A stretch of DNA of 60,762 nucleotides from Pseudomonas sp. PB120 (GTDB taxonomy: Bacteria; Pseudomonadota; Gammaproteobacteria; Pseudomonadales; Pseudomonadaceae): the NCBI RefSeq assembly GCF_009761815.1, contig NZ_RWIN01000008.1:1-60762 (forward strand), given 5' to 3'. This document shows positions 46,470-53,350 of this stretch, piece after piece. A model generated the notes under the pieces. It was not told the DNA's origin, did not search any database, and was given only the letters and a program-made list of their open reading frames with translations. The stretch's first letter is position 1, and each line of letters starts with the position of its first letter. The translations under genes and the position numbers were made by a program.

Positions 46470-47987
46470 TCACAGTGGATGCTTCCAAACGAATGAATAA
46501 ACCTTGTCCGGCGCGGCGGACTGGCAGCTATGGTTGTCCGCATCCGGGCCCACCAGGAACCACTCCGCCCTGGAGGTATCGCCAACACGGCGAGCTTTTT
46601 GCGGGTCGTAACAGCGTTCCAGATTCTGTGCAGGTACTAACGCATAGGCCTGCGGATGGTTACGAAGCCACACGGCTGATTGCTCCAGCGTCCCGCGGCC
46701 CGAGAAACCAAAATGCACAATCGGCTGCTGCGCGAACAACCAGTGCCCTTCACGCCAACCGACCAGTACCAGGTCGGCGTTCCCCGTCAGTCGCGCCACT
46801 TCGCGCATGATGGTTTCGTGAGGGTTGACGCCTTCCTTGTGCGGCTCGATGAAGCCGCGTACCAGCCACGCGCCCAACCACACGGCGGTCAGTACGACAA
46901 ACACCGTCCGCCCCTTGGGACGCTTGCCGAACCAACGGCGCAGCATCCAGGGAACCAGGGGTGCCACCAACAGAACCAGCGCGGGGAGCGCAGGGAAGAT
47001 GTACAACTTGCGCTTGCCACTGCTGAGGCTGAAAAACAGCAACACCAGCGCGACCCAACCGAGCAGCACCAACACCCGACCGTCGTGCTTGAGCAATTGC
47101 TTGCGCCAGGCAGGAACCAGCCACGGGAGCATGAAAATAATCGGCACCCAGTACTTCGGAATCACCTGGACGAAGAAATACCAAACCGGCTCGCGGTGCT
47201 CCACAGCGTGGGCGTAACGGCCAGCCGTTTGCTTGAGCAGGATTTCCTGGGCGTACGCCACGCTGTCGGCGCTGCCCTGCGCAACGACCACCAGCAGAGG
47301 TCCCAGCCAGACCAGAACGGCTGCCAGCGCGACCAGCAATCCCAGCCACCAGGCCCCCGCTTTGCCAGGCATGCGAACCACGCCTTTCCAGCCTTTGCGT
47401 ACGGCATACGCGTAAGGAATCAGCATCAACACCGGCAGGAAACCCACCCCTTTGCTGATGATGCCAAACCCCATGGCGGCGCAGGCCACGTAGTACCAAC
47501 GCCAGGCCGGGCCGAGCAACAGGTGCCGGCACATGCCATAGATCCCCAGGATCGTCCAAAGGGCCAGAAAACCATCGATCTGCCCCGTCCGCAGAATGCT
47601 GTAGGTCTGGTAGGTCGCGAGAAACAGCGTTGCGGCGATGACACCGACACGCCGGCCCCACAAGCGGCGGCCCAGGTCATACAGGCAGCCCGTGGTCACG
47701 GCACCCGCCAACAGCGCGGGCAAGTACAACGCAACTTTTGGCAGGTGGGTCAACTGCACGAACAACGCAACGGTCCACATGAACAGCGGAGGCTTGTCGC
47801 CGTAGATTTCGCCGGCGCGATGCGGAATGAACCATGAACCGTTTTGCAGCATTTCCAGGGATACGCCGAGAAAACGCTCTTCATCGACGTTTAACGGTTG
47901 GCGCCAACCGAGACCGGCGCCCACCATGACCAACGCCAACACCACAAAAAACAGCAACTCCAACCGCGAAGAAGATAGTCGTATCCG
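46470..47987 (-). CDS. GT39 (ArnT/RgtA-D-like) polyprenyl-phosphate-sugar glycosyltransferase
   Basis: 505 residues from the GTG at 47987, which has AAGGA eight bases upstream; the in-frame ATG at 48032 lies inside the LAB_N gene. About twelve membrane helices. The first periplasmic loop has the acidic catalytic motif NVDEERFLG with D-E near residue 35, and EIYGDKPPLFMW, both typical of ArnT/PMT-like enzymes that use undecaprenyl-phosphate sugars on the periplasmic face. The C-terminal soluble part (about 390-505) is periplasmic. Likely acceptor is lipid A or core LPS. Donor sugar is inferred below from the epimerase. Confidence 0.85.
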   Translation of the reverse strand, partial: RIRLSSSRLELLFFVVLALVMVGAGLGWRQPLNVDEERFLGVSLEMLQNGSWFIPHRAGEIYGDKPPLFMWTVALFVQLTHLPKVALYLPALLAGAVTTGCLYDLGRRLWGRRVGVIAATLFLATYQTYSILRTGQIDGFLALWTILGIYGMCRHLLLGPAWRWYYVACAAMGFGIISKGVGFLPVLMLIPYAYAVRKGWKGVVRMPGKAGAWWLGLLVALAAVLVWLGPLLVVVAQGSADSVAYAQEILLKQTAGRYAHAVEHREPVWYFFVQVIPKYWVPIIFMLPWLVPAWRKQLLKHDGRVLVLLGWVALVLLFFSLSSGKRKLYIFPALPALVLLVAPLVPWMLRRWFGKRPKGRTVFVVLTAVWLGAWLVRGFIEPHKEGVNPHETIMREVARLTGNADLVLVGWREGHWLFAQQPIVHFGFSGRGTLEQSAVWLRNHPQAYALVPAQNLERCYDPQKARRVGDTSRAEWFLVGPDADNHSCQSAAPDKVYSFVWKHPL

Positions 47988-47994
47988 CACCGTC

Positions 47995-48288
47995 TCAGTC
48001 CTTTTTGTCCAGTTCGTGGTTTTCCCGATCACGATACTTGGCGATCAACTGCAAATTGCGCAGGTACACGATGAAACCGAAGGATTGGCCGACAATGAAC
48101 ACCGGGTCTTCACGGTAGATGGCGTAGGCCAGCAGCAATGCGCTGCCGATGATGCTCAGGTACCAGAAGGCCACAGGGATCACGCTGCGTTTTTTGTATT
48201 CGCTGTACAACCACTGCAGGACAAAGCGCCCGGTGAACGCCAATTGACCGATGAAACCAATGGCCAGCCACAAAGATTCTCTGCCCAT
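47995..48288 (-). CDS. LAB_N-domain membrane protein
   Basis: 97 residues, three helices, matching the lipid-A-disaccharide-synthase N-terminal domain (GFIGQLAFTGRFVLQWLYSEYKKRSVIPVAFWYLSI in pieces). Such short proteins sit next to GT2 and GT39 genes in lipid A modification clusters and are thought to form small transporters or flippase-like subunits. It starts one base after the GT2 stop and ends seven bases before the GT39 start. Confidence 0.88.
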   Translation of the reverse strand: MGRESLWLAIGFIGQLAFTGRFVLQWLYSEYKKRSVIPVAFWYLSIIGSALLLAYAIYREDPVFIVGQSFGFIVYLRNLQLIAKYRDRENHELDKKD

Positions 48289-48289
48289 G

Positions 48290-49033
48290 TCAGACCTCGG
48301 ACTCTTGTGCGTTGACGTCCAGGCGAGTGCGCTTGATCAGCCACCACACCCCGAACAAATCAAGGATGCCCACGAGCGCCCGGTCGAGATTCCCGTAGTT
48401 GGAAACCCCGGCGCCACGCTCACGGTGGTTCACCGGCTGAACCAGCATGCGGCCGTTGTGCCGGCGGATCAGTGCAGGGATAAAGCGGTGCATGTGATCG
48501 AAATACGGCAGGCGCAGAAACGCCGTGCGTTCAATCAATTTGATACCGCAACCGGTGTCGGGTGTCTGGTCCTTCAACAACCGGCTGCGCAGGTTGTTGG
48601 CAAATCGCGAGGCCCAGCGCTTGCTCGCCGTGTCCCGGCGATTGACGCGATGCCCCGCCACCAGCTTGACGCCGCCGGGCTTGCCTTCCGAACCACGGAC
48701 CAGGTCGAGCATTTTCGGCAGGTCCGCCGGATCGTTCTGGCCGTCGCCGTCCAGCGTGGCCAGCCAATGCCCGCGCGCCACTTCGGCCGCGTGGTAAATC
48801 GAGGTGCTTTGCCCAAGCGAGCGTGCATGACTGAGCACCCGCAACTGGCTGTAGCCACTCTCTTGCAACGTTCGCAGTTCAATGGCGGTGGTGTCGGTGC
48901 TCCCGTCATCCACCACGATGACTTCAAAGGTTTCCGTCGCTAGCGCGGCACGCACTTCCTCCAATAGCGGGATGAGGTTGCCTGCTTCGTTTTTTGCTGG
49001 AATCAGGACGGACACATAAGGAGTTTCGAGCAT
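48290..49033 (-). CDS. GT2 polyprenyl-phosphate glycosyltransferase (dolichol-phosphate-mannose-synthase type)
   Basis: 247 residues from the ATG at 49033 with GGGGA five bases upstream. The GT-A blocks are SVLIPAKNEAGNL, VVDDGSTDTT (about residues 39-48), the LDGDGQND metal site (about 92-99) and the GCGIKLIERTAF acceptor block. It lacks the two C-terminal helices of ArnC, so it resembles soluble DPM1-like or RgtE-like enzymes that charge undecaprenyl phosphate with a sugar. It would make the lipid-linked donor for the GT39 enzyme. Confidence 0.85.
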   Translation of the reverse strand: MLETPYVSVLIPAKNEAGNLIPLLEEVRAALATETFEVIVVDDGSTDTTAIELRTLQESGYSQLRVLSHARSLGQSTSIYHAAEVARGHWLATLDGDGQNDPADLPKMLDLVRGSEGKPGGVKLVAGHRVNRRDTASKRWASRFANNLRSRLLKDQTPDTGCGIKLIERTAFLRLPYFDHMHRFIPALIRRHNGRMLVQPVNHRERGAGVSNYGNLDRALVGILDLFGVWWLIKRTRLDVNAQESEV

Positions 49034-49065
49034 GAAGTCCCCGTAAAAAGCTGAAAAGTAAGTGG

Positions 49066-50037
49066 CTAGACGCCGTAATAGGTGCGGTACCAATCGACGA
49101 ACGACTGCACACCGGTGGACACCGTGACTTGCGGGCGAAAATTCACCCGTTCTTCCAGCTCACGGGTGTCCGCCCAGGTGTTGAGGGCATCGCCTGACTG
49201 CAACGGCAAGAAATTTTTGATCGCGCGGATTCCCAGAGCGTCTTCAATGCACTCGACAAAATCCAGAAGCTTCACCGGCGTACCAAAGCCGATGTTGTAA
49301 ACCTTGTTTCGCGCGCCGGTCTCACCGGTGGGCGGTAGCGGCATCAATCGCACCAGCCCTTCGACAATGTCGTCGATGTAGGTGAAATCGCGGGACATTG
49401 CGCCTTCGTTGTACACATCGATGGGGCGACCTTTGAGGATCGCGTCCGTGAATTTGAACAGCGCCATGTCCGGCCGACCCCACGGCCCGTATACGGTGAA
49501 AAACCGCAGGCCGGTCGTCGGGATGCCATAGAGATGCGAGTAGGAGTGAGCCATCAGTTCATTGGCGCGCTTGGTGGCGGCATAGAACGACATTGGTCGA
49601 TCGACAGCGTCGGTCGTGGCATAGGGCAACTGGTCGTTCAGCCCGTAGACCGAACTGCTCGACGCGTACATCAGGTGCGCCGGTCGATGAGCGCGACAGC
49701 CTTCCAGGACGTTAAGGAACCCCACGAGGTTGCTTTGCGCGTAAGTGTCCGGGTTGTCGATGGAATAGCGCACACCGGCTTGAGCCGCCAGGTGGATGAC
49801 TTGCTCGAACTCGTATTCAGCAAACAATTCCAGTAGCGCCGGTTTGTCGGCCACGTCCAGTAACCGGAACTGAAAATTGCGGCAGTCGGCCAACTGAGCC
49901 AGTCGCGCCTGTTTCAGCTCGACGCTGTAGTAGCTGTTGAGGTTGTCGATGCCAACCACTTGATGGCCTTCGCGGCACAGGCGCTTGGCCGTGTGGAACC
50001 CGATAAAGCCTGCAACGCCGGTGATCAGAATTCTCAT
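49066..50037 (-). CDS. NAD-dependent sugar epimerase, UDP-glucuronate 4-epimerase-like
   Basis: 323 residues. The N-terminus ITGVAGFIGFHTAKRLCREGH...GIDNLNSYYSVELKQARL (in pieces) matches the UDP-glucuronate 4-epimerase branch (LpsL/Cap1J) better than the galactose branch. The short-chain reductase triad is S-S-S-V-Y-G with Tyr in YAATK (Y-x3-K). Product would be UDP-galacturonate. It is the first gene of a five-gene minus-strand operon, 32 bp before the GT2 gene. The alternative is a UDP-GlcNAc-type epimerase. Confidence 0.83.
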   Translation of the reverse strand: MRILITGVAGFIGFHTAKRLCREGHQVVGIDNLNSYYSVELKQARLAQLADCRNFQFRLLDVADKPALLELFAEYEFEQVIHLAAQAGVRYSIDNPDTYAQSNLVGFLNVLEGCRAHRPAHLMYASSSSVYGLNDQLPYATTDAVDRPMSFYAATKRANELMAHSYSHLYGIPTTGLRFFTVYGPWGRPDMALFKFTDAILKGRPIDVYNEGAMSRDFTYIDDIVEGLVRLMPLPPTGETGARNKVYNIGFGTPVKLLDFVECIEDALGIRAIKNFLPLQSGDALNTWADTRELEERVNFRPQVTVSTGVQSFVDWYRTYYGV

Positions 50038-50438
50038 ACGCGCCCTTCTGCGCCGGTCCCGACGGGGACAGGTTCACTAGACACAACGACGTTTTTTCCG
50101 GCGTCAGCATGGCTGACTGCAACACCTTTACCGCCTGTTTGACGACACACGTGTGCCAGGCGGCTTGGCTGTGTCAGGGCGACACAGCCGCTGCCAAGAA
50201 CGGTCACTTCCATAAATCACTCTGCTGGATGGCAAGTTTTTCAGTACCTACAAAGGCTTATATCAAAACTTTATGAAAATTTTGTTAGAAAGCATTTCAA
50301 GGTGGCCAATCAACAAAACACCGTGGCTGTTTTCCCTTGAGAGCAAAGCACGTAGTCTTCTGTTCCGCGAATTCGGCGATGGCATCGCCGCTCACATTGA
50401 CCCGCTGTTCGATGCCGTTTAACCAGCGAGGCTGACTG
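50038..50438. other. 401-bp divergent control region with three dyads
   Basis: No gene is seen. The left part holds three inverted repeats: GTCAGC-atg-GCTGAC (50103-50117), CACACGTGTG (50146-50155) and GGCTGTGTC-agggc-GACACAGCC (50167-50189). The right part (50235-50300) is AT-rich and suits promoters for the divergent epimerase operon and the MFS gene. Confidence 0.6.
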
Positions 50439-51671
50439 ATGCCCCATGCAGGCCCCCTCCAGGGTTCGAGCGTAAGAATCCTGATTTACCTGTTGTTCGC
50501 CATCCAGCTCGTCTCCATGGGCGCGATGGAAATGAGCGGGCCGTTCTGGCCTGTGCATCTGCGCGGGCTGACCGCTTCGCAATCGCTCTTCAGCTTCGCC
50601 AGCATCGCCGTGTATGTCGGGCCGATGCTGGGCATTATCCTGACGAGCGCGTTCTGGGGCCGTATCGGCGACCGCTACGGCCACAAATGGATGATGATCC
50701 GTGCCTTGGCCGGTTTGTCGTTGACCCAGCTCGGGCTGGCACTGTGCAGTGATATCTGGGTGATCCTGATCCTGCGCTTTTTGCAAGGCGCCTTCGCCGG
50801 GTACATCGCCCCGGCCCAAGCGTACGGGGTCAGTATCGAAGCCCCCTCGCGACGGGCGCGACTGTTCGCGATTCTGCAGATTTCAACCAACGTCGGCTCA
50901 TTGCTCGGCGCCGTCGTCGGTGGACTGATCCTCGACTATGCGACCTTCTTCTGGATCAACCTCAGCGCCTCGGCACTGTGTGCCATTTGCACCGTGGTCG
51001 CGGCGGTAACGTTGCCGGATGTGCCGCCGGTGAAGAAAACACCGGGGGCGCAGACGACGCCGGCCGGCAGCGTCTGGCAAGGTTCTGCGCTATTGCCACT
51101 GTTGGGGGTCATGGGCATTTTGCTGCTGGCGCGAATGCTGCCGCAAACGTCGTTCTCGCTGTACGTCAGCTCGGTGTTCAAGGTCAGCAACTCGGTTGTC
51201 GGCCTGTGCTACGGCTTGCTGGCGCTGGGTTTCATTCTCTCGGCCACGGCGTGGTCGCGCTATTTCGAGCACCGCACCCAACAGGACACCCTGCACCGCA
51301 TCACTGGTGTGGTGATCGGTTGCATCGTGCTGACCGCCGTGGCCGGCGTCACTCGCAACCCCGCCGTGTTTGTCATCGCCTATTTCATCTGGGGCGTGCT
51401 GCTGGGCGCCACCACACCGGTGCTGATGGCCCTGATCTCGAAAACCGCCGACAGCTCGCAACAGGGCCATGTGCTGGGCATTGCCCAAGGCACCGCGCAA
51501 TTCGCATCGATTGCGGGTATCTCGGCGGGTGGTCTGCTGAGTCAGGTCTACGGGTTGCAGTACACCTATCTCTTCGTGTGCCTGGCGTATGGCGTGGCGC
51601 TGATTCCGATCGTCGCGCTGCATTACCGGCCCGTGGTCCTGCAACCCAGTCAGGCGCCTCCCGGCGACTGA
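50439..51671 (+). CDS. MFS transporter (multidrug/siderophore-exporter type)
   Basis: 410 residues, twelve helices, with the MFS motif A in GRIGDRYGHKWMM (about residues 71-83) and motif C-like GVSIEAP. The start at 50439 has GAGG seven bases upstream. Genes for such exporters often neighbour siderophore receptors and serve efflux of the siderophore or of its iron-free form. Here an ECF sigma gene follows after 87 bp and the receptor after FecR. A specific cargo cannot be named. Confidence 0.82.
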   Translation: MPHAGPLQGSSVRILIYLLFAIQLVSMGAMEMSGPFWPVHLRGLTASQSLFSFASIAVYVGPMLGIILTSAFWGRIGDRYGHKWMMIRALAGLSLTQLGLALCSDIWVILILRFLQGAFAGYIAPAQAYGVSIEAPSRRARLFAILQISTNVGSLLGAVVGGLILDYATFFWINLSASALCAICTVVAAVTLPDVPPVKKTPGAQTTPAGSVWQGSALLPLLGVMGILLLARMLPQTSFSLYVSSVFKVSNSVVGLCYGLLALGFILSATAWSRYFEHRTQQDTLHRITGVVIGCIVLTAVAGVTRNPAVFVIAYFIWGVLLGATTPVLMALISKTADSSQQGHVLGIAQGTAQFASIAGISAGGLLSQVYGLQYTYLFVCLAYGVALIPIVALHYRPVVLQPSQAPPGD

Positions 51672-51716
51672 TCAAGGGGGATGCTCAATCGCGCTTGCGC
51701 CTCAGGCGGCTTGTCA

Positions 51717-51741
51717 ATTAGCATTGGGAATACTTCTCAAT
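51717..51741. promoter_or_regulatory. Candidate Fur-type operator before the ECF sigma gene
   Basis: The stretch GCATTGGGAATACTTCTCA, flanked by CAATTA and CAATTG, resembles the GAGAAnTATTC(C/T)C-type iron-box often seen before pseudomonad FecI-like sigma genes. The match is partial. It lies 18 bp before the sigma ATG. Confidence 0.42.
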
Positions 51742-51758
51742 TGCATAAAACTGCCGCC

Positions 51759-52274
51759 ATGAGCGATACCCTCCCCGCGAACAACGACACACATCTGCGC
51801 GTGATCGAGGCCCTGTACAGCGGCCATCACGGCTGGCTGTACGCCACACTGCGGAAAAAACTGGGCAACGCAATGGACGCGGCGGACCTGGCGCAGGATA
51901 CCTTCACCCGCATACTCGCCTCGCGAGTGACGGTCATTGAACAGCCCCGGGCCTACTTGAGCTGCGTGGCCAAGGGCATTCTTGTCAACTGGTACCAGCG
52001 CAAGGCACTGGAAAGTGCCTACCTGAATGCCTTGGCGCAGCTGCCTGCCTGCGAGGTGCCCTCGCCCGAATTGCGTTTCATGGCGCTGGAAACCCTGCAC
52101 GAAATCGATGCGATGCTCGATGCCCTCCCCCCTCTGGTCAAGCGCGCCTTCCTGCTGTCGCAAATTGGCGGGTTGAAGTACGACGACATCGCGACGCAAC
52201 TGGACGTGTCGCTGATCACCGTCAAGCGCTACATGAAGCAGGCCCTGGTGCAATGCATGATGCTGGTGGAATGA
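51759..52274 (+). CDS. ECF sigma factor (FecI/FpvI-like iron-starvation type)
   Basis: 171 residues from the ATG at 51759. Region 2 has ADLAQDTFTRILASR (about residues 37-51) and region 4 the helix-turn-helix YDDIATQLDVSLITVKRYMKQAL (about 141-163 in pieces). The FecR regulator gene begins right at the stop codon and an STN-bearing receptor follows, the classic cell-surface-signalling trio. Predicted targets are the receptor at 53351 and the paralogue at 41069, which share a promoter element. Confidence 0.92.
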   Translation: MSDTLPANNDTHLRVIEALYSGHHGWLYATLRKKLGNAMDAADLAQDTFTRILASRVTVIEQPRAYLSCVAKGILVNWYQRKALESAYLNALAQLPACEVPSPELRFMALETLHEIDAMLDALPPLVKRAFLLSQIGGLKYDDIATQLDVSLITVKRYMKQALVQCMMLVE

Positions 52275-53252
52275 ATGAGCAGTCGGCGCAGTGACCCGCA
52301 ACTCGATCCCGCCGCACTTGAAGAAGCCGCCGAGTGGGTCATGCGCATGGGCGAAAATGAGCTCAGCGACACCGAACGCAACGAATGGGAATGCTGGCGA
52401 GTCAGCAGCCCCGAACGGCATAACGCCTGGGCCCGGGCGCAGCTGCTGCAAAGCAAACTGGGCGGCTTGTCGCCTTCGCTGGCGATGTCGGTGCTGGACC
52501 GCCCGAGCCATCCTGATCGCCGCGCGGCCATCGGAAAACTGGCGATGATGCTGGCCGTGCTGCCCGCCAGTTGGGGCAGCTGGAAACTGGTGGAGTCCCG
52601 GCAATGGACCGCCGACTATCGGACCGCCGTGGGCCAGCGCCGCGAACTGACGTTGGCGGATGGCTCGCAGATCACCCTGAACACGGACTCGGCCATCGAT
52701 GTGGTGTTTGATGCAAGTCAGCGCCTGATCAATCTGCGCGAAGGTGAAATCCTGGTGCAAACCGCGACGGATGCTTCACCTCAAGCGAGACCGTTCCTGG
52801 TACGCACCCCCCAGGGCCGGATGCAGGCATTGGGCACGCGGTTCACGGTTCGCGAATTCCAGGCCCGCACTCACCTTGCTGTGCTCGACGGCGCTGTCCG
52901 GGTGGAACTGGCGGACAGCAGTCGTGCAGCCCCCTTGATCGTCAACGCCGGTCAGCGCACTGACTTTTCGTCGCAGCTCTTTGGCCAATTGATCCCCGCA
53001 GGCCGCAACGTCAGCGCCTGGGTGCAAGGCATGTTGATGGCGGACAACCTGCGCCTGGCGGACTTCGTCGCGGAACTGGCACGTTATCGCAAGGGCTTCG
53101 TGCGCTGCGACCCGGCCATTGCCGAGCTGCGCATTTCCGGCGCCTACCCCCTCAACGATACCCAGCTCACCCTGAAAATGTTGACGCAAACCTACCCCAT
53201 TCTCGTGACGGGCCATTTGAGCGGCTACTGGGTGACGCTCTCCCCCGCGTGA
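52275..53252 (+). CDS. FecR-type anti-sigma / sigma regulator
   Basis: 325 residues starting directly after the sigma stop codon. The N-terminal cytoplasmic DUF4880 domain (PAALEEAAEWVMRMGENELSD) is followed by a membrane segment (about residues 85-103) and the periplasmic FecR domain with LADGSQITLNTDSAI and GRMQALGTRFTVRE. It senses the receptor's STN domain and passes the signal to the sigma factor. There is no gap to the sigma gene. Confidence 0.93.
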   Translation: MSSRRSDPQLDPAALEEAAEWVMRMGENELSDTERNEWECWRVSSPERHNAWARAQLLQSKLGGLSPSLAMSVLDRPSHPDRRAAIGKLAMMLAVLPASWGSWKLVESRQWTADYRTAVGQRRELTLADGSQITLNTDSAIDVVFDASQRLINLREGEILVQTATDASPQARPFLVRTPQGRMQALGTRFTVREFQARTHLAVLDGAVRVELADSSRAAPLIVNAGQRTDFSSQLFGQLIPAGRNVSAWVQGMLMADNLRLADFVAELARYRKGFVRCDPAIAELRISGAYPLNDTQLTLKMLTQTYPILVTGHLSGYWVTLSPA

Positions 53253-53275
53253 GGCGCTCAAAAATAATTGCGCGA

Positions 53276-53306
53276 GGGTGATACTTTTTTCGATCTCAAC
53301 TGGCAA
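53276..53306 (+). promoter_or_regulatory. 31-bp promoter element shared by both TonB receptors (copy B)
   Basis: GGGTGATACTTTTTT, one variable base, GATCTC, one variable base, ACTGGCAA. It ends 44 bp before the receptor ATG and differs from copy A (43308-43338) at two positions only. Placement just upstream of the ECF target gene supports an ECF-sigma promoter. Confidence 0.78.
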
Positions 53307-53350
53307 TGAAAGGAAGCACCTTTCAACCTCGTCTCTAGGGTCACCATTTC

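Noticed and set aside
46470..48032. Longer GT39 start at 48032
   Set aside because: It would overlap 38 bases of the LAB_N gene; the GTG at 47987 has a proper ribosome site.
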